This document shows positions 26,242 to 35,341 of a stretch of 64,000 nucleotides of DNA, one piece after another. Position numbers and translations under genes: made by a program. The first letter of the stretch is position 1, and the number at the start of each line of letters is the position of its first letter. The DNA comes from Demequina sp. NBRC 110052 (GTDB lineage: Bacteria > Actinomycetota > Actinomycetes > Actinomycetales > Demequinaceae). The stretch is taken from the NCBI RefSeq assembly GCF_002090075.1, contig NZ_BBRI01000004.1:186001-250000 (forward strand), given 5' to 3'. The notes beneath the pieces are model-generated. The model was not told where the DNA came from, did no database searches, and saw nothing but the letters and a program-made list of their open reading frames with translations.

Positions 26242-27833
26242 CGTTGCAGGAGATGGAGCTCCGGCCCGCGCATGCGCGGCCGGCAGCGCTGGGCCGCGTG
26301 GCCGAGCGCATCGGCGTGGAGATCGAGGACGCCGCCGCGGCGGCGCTCGAGGTCACGGGAGCGACGGTGGACTCGCGCGGGGTGCGTCCTGGCGACCTGT
26401 TTGGCGCCTTCCCAGGGTTCACGGTGCACGGCGCGACGTTCGCGGCCGACGCGGTGGCGGCGGGTGCGGTCGCGGTCCTCACCGACGCGGAAGGCGCGTC
26501 GCAGATGGCCGACGCCGGGGTTGCGGTGCCCGTGCTCGTCACCGGCGCGCCGCGCGCCGCGATGGGGGAGGCGGCCGCGCTGATCTACGGCGACCCGTCG
26601 CGCGAGCTGGCCTTCGTGGGCGTGACCGGCACCAACGGCAAGACCACGACGAGCTACTTCATCGAGTCCGCGCTGGCGCGCGTGCATGAGCACACGGGCA
26701 TCATGGGCACGGTCGAGCTGCGGCTGGGCGACGAGACGATCGAGAGCCCGCGCACCACCGTCGAGTCGCCCGTGCTGCACGGACTCCTCGCACGCATGCG
26801 CGAGGAAGGCGTGACCGCTGCGGTGACCGAGGTCAGCTCGCACGCGGCGGCGCTCGACCGCATCGCGGGCGTCGACTTCTCTGTCGCCGTCTTCACGAAT
26901 CTGCAGTGGGACCACCTGGACTTCCACGGGACCATGGAGAACTACCTCGCGGCGAAGGCGCGTCTGTTCGAGCCCGGTCGTGCGCGTCGGGGCGTGATCA
27001 ACGTGGACGACGAGTGGGGGCGCAGGCTCGTCGAGCACGTGACCATCCCCGTCGAGCGGGTCTCCACGCGACCCGAGTCCGTGCACGAGGCGGAATGGAC
27101 GGTCACCGAGGCGGACATCGGCCTTGACGGCGTCGGCTCGCATTTCGTGTTCACGGGGCCCGACGGCACGGAGCACCGCGCCGAGAGCCCGCTGCCGGGG
27201 CTGGTCAACGTGAGCAACGCCATGGTCGCGATCGTCGCCGCGCATGCCGCAGGTGTGCCGCTCGACGAGGCGATCGCGGGAGTCGCGGGCGGTCACGAGG
27301 TGCCCGGCCGCATGGAGCGCGTGATCGAGCGCAGCGACGTGGATCCGCTCGCGATCGTCGACTATGCGCATACGCCCGACGCGCTGACGCTGGCGCTCGA
27401 GGGCGTGCGTCCCATCACCCCTGGCAGGCTCATCCTCATCTTCGGCTCGGACGGGGACCGCGACCAGGGCAAGCGCCCGGTGATGGGTGAGATCGCGGCT
27501 CGTCTCGCGGACGTCATCGTGCTGACCGACGAGAATCCCCGCTCGGAGGAGCCCGCCGCGATCCGCGCGGCCATTCGCGAGGGGATCGAGAGGGTGCGTC
27601 CCGACCTGACCGACGTCCACGAGGTTGAGCCGCGCGTCGAGGCCGTGGCGTACGGCCTGCGCCTCGGACGCCCTGGAGACACCGTCATCGTCACCGGCAA
27701 GGGCCACGAGCCGACTCAGGAGATCGCAGGCGTGTTCCATCGCTACAACGATCGCGACGCCTACCTCGCCGCGCACGCTGCCCTTGTGGCCGAGCGGGAC
27801 GCGGCCGACGCGTCGGACGGCGGAAGGGCGTGA
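26238..27833 (+). CDS. murE: UDP-MurNAc-tripeptide ligase MurE
   Basis: ATP-dependent Mur ligase that adds the third, dibasic amino acid to UDP-MurNAc-L-Ala-D-Glu. The 531-residue protein has the N-terminal UDP-binding domain, the ATP loop GVTGTNGKTTTSYF (about residues 129-137), EVSSHAAALDRI and the C-terminal domain with DYAHTPDALT. The substrate-specificity motif reads TDENPRSEEP: ENPR in place of the DNPR typical of meso-DAP enzymes, so the amino acid added (DAP, Lys or Orn) cannot be fixed from this alone. GTG at 26238 overlaps the ftsI stop; ATG at 26253 is an alternative. Confidence 0.93.
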   Translation: MTLQEMELRPAHARPAALGRVAERIGVEIEDAAAAALEVTGATVDSRGVRPGDLFGAFPGFTVHGATFAADAVAAGAVAVLTDAEGASQMADAGVAVPVLVTGAPRAAMGEAAALIYGDPSRELAFVGVTGTNGKTTTSYFIESALARVHEHTGIMGTVELRLGDETIESPRTTVESPVLHGLLARMREEGVTAAVTEVSSHAAALDRIAGVDFSVAVFTNLQWDHLDFHGTMENYLAAKARLFEPGRARRGVINVDDEWGRRLVEHVTIPVERVSTRPESVHEAEWTVTEADIGLDGVGSHFVFTGPDGTEHRAESPLPGLVNVSNAMVAIVAAHAAGVPLDEAIAGVAGGHEVPGRMERVIERSDVDPLAIVDYAHTPDALTLALEGVRPITPGRLILIFGSDGDRDQGKRPVMGEIAARLADVIVLTDENPRSEEPAAIRAAIREGIERVRPDLTDVHEVEPRVEAVAYGLRLGRPGDTVIVTGKGHEPTQEIAGVFHRYNDRDAYLAAHAALVAERDAADASDGGRA

Positions 27834-29188
27834 GGCCGCTCGCCGCCCAGTGGGTGGCCAACGCCGTCGGCGGGGAGCTCGTCGCTCCCGTCGACATCAC
27901 CGTGACCTCGGTCGAGAAGGACACGCGCGAGATCGCTCCGGGGGCGCTGTACGCGGCGTTCATCGGCGAGCGTGTGGACGGCCACGACCTAGTCCCAGAC
28001 GCGCTCGAGGCGGGTGCCGCACTGTGCCTCGTGTCGCAGCCGGTCGACGCTCCGCACATCCTGGTGGACGACGTCGCGGTCGCTCTCGGCGCCCTCGCGC
28101 AGGCCTACCTGGCGGTGTTGCGCACCGAAGGCGAGATCACCGTCATCGGCATCACGGGCTCGAACGGCAAGACCACCACCAAGGACCTGCTCGCGCAGCT
28201 CCTGCCCGATGCGGTCGCGCCGGTCGGCAGCTACAACAACGAGATCGGCCTGCCGCTGACGGTGCTGCGCGCCGACTCCTCGACGCGGCACCTGGTGCTC
28301 GAGATGGGCGCGAGCGCGCCCGGCGACATCGCGTACCTGACGCGCATCGCGCCGCTGGACATCGCGGTGGTGCTGACCGTCGGCACCGCGCACCTGGGCG
28401 GCTACGGCTCTCCCGAGGCGCTCGCGGAGGAGAAGGCCTCGCTGCTGGGCGGCCTCGCGCCAGGTGGCACCGCGATCCTCAACGCCGACGACCCGCGGGT
28501 CGCGGCCATGTCGGGCCGCGCCGACGCGGTCCTCACCTTCGGCGTCACCGGCGGCGACACGCGCGCGCTGGGGCTCAGGACGGACCGCGGCCGTGCGTCG
28601 TTCGAGCTCGAGGGCCTCGGCAGGCGCACGCTCTCCCTGGTCGGGGAGCACCACGTGACGAACGCGCTCGCCGCGTACTCCGTCGCGCTGCAGTGCGGGC
28701 TCGAGCCGGCGTCGGCCTGGGACGCGCTCGCCGCCGCCCGGCCGCTATCGGCGCACCGCATGGCACTGACCGAGCGCGCCGACGGCATCCGGATCCTCGA
28801 CGACAGCTACAACGCCTCGCCCGAGTCGATGCGGGCCGCGCTCCGCGCGCTCAAGGACGTCGCTCAAGGTGGCAGGTCGATCGCCGTCGTGGGGGAGATG
28901 CTCGAGATGGGCGACGCCTCGCTGGCCGGGCACGAGGAGATCGGGCTCGATGCCGTGAGGCTGCGACTCGACCTGCTGCTCGTCGTCGGCGAGGGCGCCC
29001 GGCCCGCCTACGTCGCCGCCGTCCGCGAGGGCTCATGGGGCGACGAGGCCGCATACGTCGATACGATAGGCGAGGCCCGCGAGGTGCTTGAGGCACGCGC
29101 AGCGCCCGGGGACACCATCCTGATCAAGGCGTCCCACGGGTCGGGGCTGTGGAAGCTGGCCGACGACCTCGTGGGGGACGGTGCATGA
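27830..29188 (+). CDS. murF: UDP-MurNAc-tripeptide--D-alanyl-D-alanine ligase MurF
   Basis: Adds D-Ala-D-Ala to complete the pentapeptide precursor. The 452-residue protein has the N-terminal MurF domain with VEKDTREIAPGALYAAF, the ATP loop GITGSNGKTTTKDLLAQLL, EMGASAPGDIAYLTRIA, NADDPRVAAM and the C-terminal LDDSYNASPESMRAAL motif. GTG overlaps the murE stop, and the MurF stop overlaps the mraY start, so expression is coupled on both sides. Confidence 0.95.
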   Translation: MRPLAAQWVANAVGGELVAPVDITVTSVEKDTREIAPGALYAAFIGERVDGHDLVPDALEAGAALCLVSQPVDAPHILVDDVAVALGALAQAYLAVLRTEGEITVIGITGSNGKTTTKDLLAQLLPDAVAPVGSYNNEIGLPLTVLRADSSTRHLVLEMGASAPGDIAYLTRIAPLDIAVVLTVGTAHLGGYGSPEALAEEKASLLGGLAPGGTAILNADDPRVAAMSGRADAVLTFGVTGGDTRALGLRTDRGRASFELEGLGRRTLSLVGEHHVTNALAAYSVALQCGLEPASAWDALAAARPLSAHRMALTERADGIRILDDSYNASPESMRAALRALKDVAQGGRSIAVVGEMLEMGDASLAGHEEIGLDAVRLRLDLLLVVGEGARPAYVAAVREGSWGDEAAYVDTIGEAREVLEARAAPGDTILIKASHGSGLWKLADDLVGDGA

Positions 29189-30273
29189 AGGCGGTAGTCG
29201 CCGCGGGCGGATTCGCGCTGCTGGTGTCCCTGCTGGGGACCCCGCTCCTGATCCGGTACCTCACGCGCAGGCAGTTCGGGCAGTTCATCCGTCAGGACGG
29301 CCCCGCCTCGCACCACGTCAAGCGCGGTACTCCCACCATGGGTGGCGTCGTCATCATCCTCGCCGCGGTGATCGGCTGGATCGGCGGCAACCTGTTCATC
29401 GGCCGCACGCCCAGCGCGTCGTCGATGCTCGTGGTGTTCCTTTTCGTCGGGCTGGGCTTCGTGGGCTTCCTCGACGACGCGATCAAGATCTCGCGCGAGC
29501 GCTCGCTCGGGTTGAAGGCGCGCTGGAAGATCCTGGGCCAGGCGGTCGTGGGCATCACGTTCGCGGTGCTGGTGCTGCAGTTCCCCAACGGCGACGGCAT
29601 CACGCCCGCCTCCACCGCGATCTCGTTCCTGAGGGATACACGACTGGACCTCGCGATCCTGGGGCCCGCCGTGGGCATCGTGCTGTTCGTCCTGTGGGCG
29701 AACTTCCTCATCACCGCGTGGTCGAACGCCGTCAACCTCACCGACGGCCTGGACGGACTCGCCACGGGCGCCTCGCTCATCTTCTTCGGCGCGTACACGA
29801 TCATCGCGATCTGGCAGCTCAACCAGAACTGCCAGCTCGGATCGAGCAATGACGCGCTCTGCTACGAGGTGCGCGACCCGCTGGATCTGGCCGTGCTCGC
29901 CGCGGCGATCGCGGGCGCGTGCTTCGGCTTCCTGTGGTGGAACACCTCGCCCGCACGCATCTTCATGGGCGATACGGGCTCGCTCGCGCTGGGCGGCGCG
30001 ATCGCGGGACTCACCATCGTGACCCGCACCGAGTTCCTCGGCCTCGTCATCGGCGGGCTCTTCGTTCTCGTGGTCGCCTCGTCGGTGCTGCAGATCGGCT
30101 GGTTCAAGCTCTCGGGTGGCAAGCGCCTGTTCAAGATGGCGCCGCTGCATCACCACTTCGAGCTGCTCGGCTGGAACGAGGTCACGATCGTGGTCCGCTT
30201 CTGGATCATCGCAGGCCTGTGCGGCGCCATCGGCGTGGGCATCTTCTACGCCGAGTGGGTGGCGAACCTGTGA
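29185..30273 (+). CDS. mraY: Phospho-MurNAc-pentapeptide transferase MraY
   Basis: Makes lipid I by moving phospho-MurNAc-pentapeptide to undecaprenyl phosphate. The 362-residue protein has ten predicted membrane helices and the family motifs KRGTPTMGG, FLDDAIKI (catalytic aspartates), NAVNLTDGLDGLA, IFMGDTGSLALGG and PLHHHFEL. The ATG at 29185 overlaps the murF stop; an earlier in-frame start at 29149 would fall deep in murF and lacks support. The stop overlaps the murD GTG. Confidence 0.96.
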   Translation: MKAVVAAGGFALLVSLLGTPLLIRYLTRRQFGQFIRQDGPASHHVKRGTPTMGGVVIILAAVIGWIGGNLFIGRTPSASSMLVVFLFVGLGFVGFLDDAIKISRERSLGLKARWKILGQAVVGITFAVLVLQFPNGDGITPASTAISFLRDTRLDLAILGPAVGIVLFVLWANFLITAWSNAVNLTDGLDGLATGASLIFFGAYTIIAIWQLNQNCQLGSSNDALCYEVRDPLDLAVLAAAIAGACFGFLWWNTSPARIFMGDTGSLALGGAIAGLTIVTRTEFLGLVIGGLFVLVVASSVLQIGWFKLSGGKRLFKMAPLHHHFELLGWNEVTIVVRFWIIAGLCGAIGVGIFYAEWVANL

Positions 30274-31631
30274 GCATCGCCGGCCTGAGGGTGCTGATCC
30301 TCGGCGTCGGCGTCGCGGGCACGTCGGCCCTGCGCGCATGCCGCGAGGACGGCGCCGTCGCGGTGACGGTCGACGCGAACGGCGAGGCTGACCATCGCGA
30401 CGTGAGCGAGGTGGACCTCGCGTCCTTCGACGTCGTGATGGCGTCGGCGGCCTTCGCGCCGCACTCCCCGGCGATCCGGGCGTGTCAGGAGGCAGGGCTG
30501 CCGATCTGGTCGGAGATGGAGTTCGCGTGGCGCGTGCGCCGCGAGGGCGTGCCGTGGGTGCTCGTCACCGGCACCAACGGCAAGACCACCACGACGCAGA
30601 TGGTCGGCGCGATCGCTGCGGCCGGCGGCCTCGATGTTGCCGTGTGCGGCAACATGGGCATCCCCGTGATCACCGCCGCGCGTGAGAACCATGACCTCGT
30701 GGCGGTCGAGATCGCGAGCCTGCAGCTGCACTTCACCGAGACCGTCTCGCCGCACGCGGCCGTGTGCCTCAACGCGGACGATGATCACACCGACTGGCAC
30801 GGCTCACTCGAGGCCTACCGCGCGGCGAAGGCTCGCGTGTACCGGCACACGCAGGTCGCGTGCGTGTATCCCGCCGCCGACGCGCTCGTCGAGTCGATGG
30901 TCGCCGACGCTGACGTGGTGGACGGCTGCCGCGCGATCGGCATCACGCTCGGGTCCCCAGGGCTCAGCCAGCTGGGCGTCGTCGAGGGCATTCTCGTGGA
31001 TCGCGCGTTCGGCGATGATCGGCGCCGTGCCGCGCTCGAACTGGGCCACGTCGAAGACCTGGCACACCTCGTCGCGGGTGCCGTGCCGCCGTACCTCGTC
31101 ACCAACGCGCTCGCGGCCGCCGCGCTCGCGCGCGCCGTAGGGGTCGCGCCCGACGCGGTGGGCGAGGGACTGCGCGGCTTCAGCCTCGACGCGCATCGGA
31201 CGGCATTCGTGCGCTCGCTCGACGGCGTGGACTACGTGGACGACTCGAAGGCCACGAACGCGCACGCCGCGATCGCCGCGTTCGGCGGGATGGCGCCCGG
31301 CTCGGTCGTGTGGATCGCAGGAGGTCAGCCCAAGGGGCAGGTGTTCGACGACCTCGTCGAGGCCGTCGCCGACCGTGTGCGCGCAGTCGTGCTGATCGGC
31401 GCGGACCCGGCACCGCTCGCCGCCGCGCTCGCGGGACACGCGCCGGATATCCCCGTGACGCGCGTCGAGCCGGGGGAGGATGTGATGGCGAGGGCCGTGC
31501 ATGCGGCCCGCGTGCTCGCGCAGTCAGGCGACACGGTGCTGCTGTCTCCGGCCTGCGCGTCGTTCGACCAGTTCCGCAGCTACGCGGATCGAGGAACGGC
31601 CTTCGCCACGGCGGCGCAGGCCCTGGACTAG
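30270..31631 (+). CDS. murD: UDP-MurNAc-L-alanine--D-glutamate ligase MurD
   Basis: Adds D-Glu to UDP-MurNAc-L-Ala. The 453-residue protein starts with a Rossmann-like UDP domain (LRVLILGVGVAGTSALRAC), followed by the ATP loop VTGTNGKTTTTQMVGAIA, VEIASLQLHFTE and NADDDHTDWH, then the C-terminal DDSKATNAHAAIAAF and WIAGGQPKGQVFDDL. GTG at 30270 overlaps the mraY stop. ftsW follows after 26 nt. Confidence 0.95.
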   Translation: MSIAGLRVLILGVGVAGTSALRACREDGAVAVTVDANGEADHRDVSEVDLASFDVVMASAAFAPHSPAIRACQEAGLPIWSEMEFAWRVRREGVPWVLVTGTNGKTTTTQMVGAIAAAGGLDVAVCGNMGIPVITAARENHDLVAVEIASLQLHFTETVSPHAAVCLNADDDHTDWHGSLEAYRAAKARVYRHTQVACVYPAADALVESMVADADVVDGCRAIGITLGSPGLSQLGVVEGILVDRAFGDDRRRAALELGHVEDLAHLVAGAVPPYLVTNALAAAALARAVGVAPDAVGEGLRGFSLDAHRTAFVRSLDGVDYVDDSKATNAHAAIAAFGGMAPGSVVWIAGGQPKGQVFDDLVEAVADRVRAVVLIGADPAPLAAALAGHAPDIPVTRVEPGEDVMARAVHAARVLAQSGDTVLLSPACASFDQFRSYADRGTAFATAAQALD

Positions 31632-31657
31632 GCGTCGGCGGCGCCGGGGGTGGTGCC

Positions 31658-32881
31658 ATGACGACGACGGCGAACCGCCGCACCGACCGCGGCGCGCCCC
31701 CGAGCGGCTCGCCTGTGGCGACCTACTACCTGCTGGCCGCGGCGACGAGCATCCTGGTCCTGATCGGCCTCGCCGTGGTCCTGTCGAGCTCCTCGATCGC
31801 GTCCCTCGCGTCGGGAAAGGACACGGAGGGGAGCCCCTTCTCGCTGTTCCTCGTCCAGCTCGCGGCGCTCGCGCTCGGCCTGGCAGCGCTCATCCTCGGG
31901 TCGCGCATGCCGATCAAGTGGTGGAAGGGCATGACACCGCTCGTGTTCTACGGGTCGATCGGCCTGCTCGTCGTGGTCGCTGTCGCAGGTGAGGCGTTCG
32001 GCGGAAACCAGAACTGGATCCGCATCGCGGGCTTCTCGGTGCAGCCCTCCGAGTTCGCGAAGCTGGGACTCGCGCTGTACCTGGGCCTCGTGCTGTCGCG
32101 GATGCGCCACGAGCTGACGTCGCTCAAGGCGATCGCGGTGCCGGGCGGCATCGCCGCCGCCGTCGTCATCGGGCTCGTGCTGTCAGGCAAGGACATGGGA
32201 ACCGCGATGGTGCTCATGGCCATCACTGCCGCGGCGTACTGGGTGGCGGGCCTTCCCGCGCGCTTCTTCGGCCTCGGCGCGGTCGCGGGCGGCATCCTGG
32301 TCACGTTCCTCGTGTTCGCGGCCGATTCGCGCACCAAGCGCATCCTGGACTGGGCGAGCACCGAGTGCGACGCCAACGACGCGTGCTACCAGCAGACGCA
32401 CGGCACGTGGGCGCTCGCGTCGGGCGGACTGTGGGGTCTCGGACCGGGCATGAGCCGCGAGAAGTGGGGCTACCTGCCCGCAGCGGACAACGACTTCATC
32501 TTCGCGATCATCGGCGAGGAGTACGGGCTCATCGGCGCGCTGCTGGTCATCGTCGCGTTCGTCATGATCATCGTCGCGGTGATGCGCCTGGTGCACCGCC
32601 ACCGCGACCCGTTCGTTCAGATCACCGCCGGCGCCATCGGCGTGTGGATCGTCGGCCAGGCGTTCGTCAACATCGCGGTGGTGCTGGAGCTGCTCCCCGT
32701 GCTCGGCGTGCCTCTGCCGCTGCTGTCCTCGGGGGGGTCGTCCATGATCGCCTCGCTCGCGGCGATCGGCGTGCTCATGGCCTTCGCGAGACGCGAGCCA
32801 GGCGCCCAGGAGGCGTTCGCCGCGCGCCCGTCCGTCATCCGTCGCTCGATCGCCGTCGTGTCCAGGAGCCGCCGTGGCTGA
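31658..32881 (+). CDS. ftsW: Septal peptidoglycan glycosyltransferase FtsW
   Basis: SEDS-family glycan polymerase that works with FtsI at the septum. The 407-residue protein has about ten membrane helices, the conserved WIRIAGFSVQPSEFAKLGLALY segment with its catalytic region, a large outside loop (STECDANDACYQQTHGTWALASGG, broken by two cysteines), GMSREKWGYLPAADNDFIFAIIGEEYG, and PLPLLSSGGSSMIASL. ATG at 31658; the long upstream open frame is murD in another frame. Its end overlaps murG by 8 nt. Confidence 0.94.
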   Translation: MTTTANRRTDRGAPPSGSPVATYYLLAAATSILVLIGLAVVLSSSSIASLASGKDTEGSPFSLFLVQLAALALGLAALILGSRMPIKWWKGMTPLVFYGSIGLLVVVAVAGEAFGGNQNWIRIAGFSVQPSEFAKLGLALYLGLVLSRMRHELTSLKAIAVPGGIAAAVVIGLVLSGKDMGTAMVLMAITAAAYWVAGLPARFFGLGAVAGGILVTFLVFAADSRTKRILDWASTECDANDACYQQTHGTWALASGGLWGLGPGMSREKWGYLPAADNDFIFAIIGEEYGLIGALLVIVAFVMIIVAVMRLVHRHRDPFVQITAGAIGVWIVGQAFVNIAVVLELLPVLGVPLPLLSSGGSSMIASLAAIGVLMAFARREPGAQEAFAARPSVIRRSIAVVSRSRRG

Positions 32882-33989
32882 GCCCATCCTGTTGGCGGGC
32901 GGTGGCACCGCCGGCCACGTGAATCCGCTGCTGTCCACCGCGGCCGAGCTGTCCGAGCGCGGGCACAGGGTCGCCGCCCTCGGCACCGCCGAAGGCCTCG
33001 AGACCGATCTGGTGCCGCGCGCTGGCGTCGAGCTGTTCACGGTTCCCAAGGTGCCGATGCCTCGCCGCCCCTCCGGCGATCTGCTGCGCTTGCCGGGGCG
33101 TCTGCGCGCTGCCATCCGCGCCGCGGGCGACGCGATCGACGCGATCGACGCGAAGGCTGTCGTCGGTTTCGGAGGCTATGTCTCCACACCCGCATACCTG
33201 GCGGCCCGCAGGCGACGGCTCCCGGTGATCGTGCACGAGGGCAACGCGAAGCCTGGGCTCGCGAACCGACTTGGCGCCCGCTGGGCCGCCGCCGTCGCAG
33301 CGACGTTCCCCGGAACGCCGCTGAAGGGAGCCGTGGTGACGGGCCTGCCGCTGCGCGCGGAGCTGCGCGATCTCGCGTTGTCGCTCACCGACGCGGGTGC
33401 ACGCGGCGAGATCCAGGCGCTCGCCCGCATGTCCCTGGGATGGTCGGCCGATGCGCCGGTGCTCGTGGTCACGGGCGGCTCGCTCGGCGCGGCGAGCCTC
33501 AATACAGCCACGGCCCAGGCCGCGGCGCGCCTTGTGGCGCACGGCGTGCATATCATCCACCTCACGGGGCGCGGCAAGTCGGACGAGGCGCTGCGTGCGC
33601 GGGGCGACCTGAGCGCCGCGCATCGCGAGATGTACCGCGTCGAAGAGTATGCGCACGACATGTCCACCGTGCTGTCCGCCGCCGGCGCCGTCGTCGCGCG
33701 AGCAGGCGCGGGCATGGTGTGCGAGCTCAGTGCACTCGGCATCCCTGCGCTGTACGTGCCGCTGCCGCACGGCAACGGCGAGCAGGGCCTCAACGCGCTC
33801 CCCGCCGTGGAGGCGGGAGCGGCGACGCTCATCCAGGACGCGGACCTCACGCCTGCGGCGATCGAGATGGCCGCCGAGCGCATGCTGCTGGACCGCGAGG
33901 CGCCCGCACGCATGCGCAGCGCCGCCGCGCGCATCGGCATCGCGGATGGCGCGGCGCGCCTGGCGGATCTGATCGAGGAGCAGCTGTGA
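32874..33989 (+). CDS. murG: Lipid II synthase MurG
   Basis: GT28 glycosyltransferase that adds GlcNAc to lipid I at the inner face of the membrane. The 371-residue protein has ILLAGGGTAGHVNPLL (N-terminal loop), VVGFGGYVSTPAYLAA, VIVHEGNAKPGLANRL, VVTGGSLGAASLN, and the UDP-GlcNAc site ARAGAGMVCELSALGIPALYVPLPHG followed by EQGLNALP. GTG overlaps ftsW, and the stop overlaps the murC GTG. Confidence 0.95.
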   Translation: MAEPILLAGGGTAGHVNPLLSTAAELSERGHRVAALGTAEGLETDLVPRAGVELFTVPKVPMPRRPSGDLLRLPGRLRAAIRAAGDAIDAIDAKAVVGFGGYVSTPAYLAARRRRLPVIVHEGNAKPGLANRLGARWAAAVAATFPGTPLKGAVVTGLPLRAELRDLALSLTDAGARGEIQALARMSLGWSADAPVLVVTGGSLGAASLNTATAQAAARLVAHGVHIIHLTGRGKSDEALRARGDLSAAHREMYRVEEYAHDMSTVLSAAGAVVARAGAGMVCELSALGIPALYVPLPHGNGEQGLNALPAVEAGAATLIQDADLTPAAIEMAAERMLLDREAPARMRSAAARIGIADGAARLADLIEEQL

Positions 33990-35341
33990 CCGACCGCATC
34001 CACTTCATCGGCGTCGGGGGGTCCGGCATGTCCGCCGTGGCGCGCCTCACGGCAGCGACGGGCGTGGACGTCTCGGGCTCCGACGCGCGCGAGAGTGCGT
34101 ACTTCCTCGCCCTCAAGGACGCCGGCATGGACGTGCGGGTGGGCCACGATCCCGCGCTCGTCGACGGCGCCTCCGCCGTGGTCATCTCGACCGCGGTGCG
34201 CGAGACCAACCCGGAACTCGCCCGCGCGCGAGAGCTCGGCATCCCGGTGCTGCATCGCTCCGTCGCCCTCGCGAACGCGCTCGCTGGCCAACGGCTGATC
34301 GCTGTCGCCGGGTCTCACGGCAAGACCACCACCTCGGCGCTCACCGCGCACCTGCTGCACGCGTGCGGCATCGACGCGAGCTACGCGGTGGGCGCGCGTG
34401 TGCTCGGCATCGAGGGCGCTGTCGCGGGCGGCTACGCGGGCACGGCTGGCATCGGCGTGGTCGAGGCCGACGAGTCCGACGGCTCGTTCCTGCGCTATGA
34501 CCGCGAGGTCGCGATCCTGCTCAACATCGAGCCCGATCACCTGGACCACCACGGCACGGTCGAGGCGCTGCACGCGGCCTTCGAGGAGTTCGCGTCGGCC
34601 GCAGAGCTCGTGGTGGCGTGCCTCGACGACCCTGTGGTGCGCGCGATGGGGGAGCGGCTCAGCGCTGCGGGCCATCGAGTGGTCACGTACGGCAAGAGCA
34701 AGGACGCCGACGTGCGCGTCACCAAGACGGGTGTGCTCGTCTCGGGCGTCGCCGTGCCGATGACGCCTGCGCTGCCCGGTACGCATCAGCGCCTCAACGC
34801 CGCCGCCGCGTGGGCGGCCGCGGTGCACCTGGGCGCCGACCCCGGGGAAGCGGCCGACGCGGTGGGCACCTTCGGGGGCACCGGGCGGCGGTACCAGCTG
34901 CGCGGCGAGGTCGACGGGATCCGCGTGATCGACGACTACGCGCATCACCCCACCGAGGTGGCGGCGTTGCTGGCGGGCGCGCGCGAGGCGGGGACCGGTC
35001 ACCTCGTGGTGCTGTTCCAGCCGGCGCTGTTCAGCCGCACGCAGCTGCATGCCGGCGCGTTCGCCGAGGCGCTGTCGATCGGCGACGCGGACGTGGTGGT
35101 CTCGGCCGTGCACGGCGACCGCGAGGATCCCATTCCTGGCGTCGATTCGCATCTCATCGTGGATGCCGCGGCCATGCCGGAGGGTTCTACGATCGCGCTT
35201 GTCCCCGCCCTCGAGGACGCGGCTCAGGAGGCGGCACGGCTCGCGAAGCCAGGCGATACGGTCCTAACCGTGGGCTCGGGCACCGTCACGCAGGCCGCCG
35301 ACTGGATCCTCGACGCCCTGAGGATGCGCGCGGATGACTGA
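33986..35341 (+). CDS. murC: UDP-N-acetylmuramate--L-alanine ligase MurC
   Basis: First Mur ligase, adding L-Ala to UDP-MurNAc. The 451-residue protein has the UDP site IHFIGVGGSGMSAVARL, the ATP loop VAGSHGKTTTSALTAHLL, EADESDGSFL, NIEPDHLDHHGT and the C-terminal DDYAHHPTEVAALL with FQPALFSRT. GTG at 33986 overlaps the murG stop. The stop lies 8 nt inside ftsQ. Confidence 0.96.
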   Translation: MTDRIHFIGVGGSGMSAVARLTAATGVDVSGSDARESAYFLALKDAGMDVRVGHDPALVDGASAVVISTAVRETNPELARARELGIPVLHRSVALANALAGQRLIAVAGSHGKTTTSALTAHLLHACGIDASYAVGARVLGIEGAVAGGYAGTAGIGVVEADESDGSFLRYDREVAILLNIEPDHLDHHGTVEALHAAFEEFASAAELVVACLDDPVVRAMGERLSAAGHRVVTYGKSKDADVRVTKTGVLVSGVAVPMTPALPGTHQRLNAAAAWAAAVHLGADPGEAADAVGTFGGTGRRYQLRGEVDGIRVIDDYAHHPTEVAALLAGAREAGTGHLVVLFQPALFSRTQLHAGAFAEALSIGDADVVVSAVHGDREDPIPGVDSHLIVDAAAMPEGSTIALVPALEDAAQEAARLAKPGDTVLTVGSGTVTQAADWILDALRMRADD

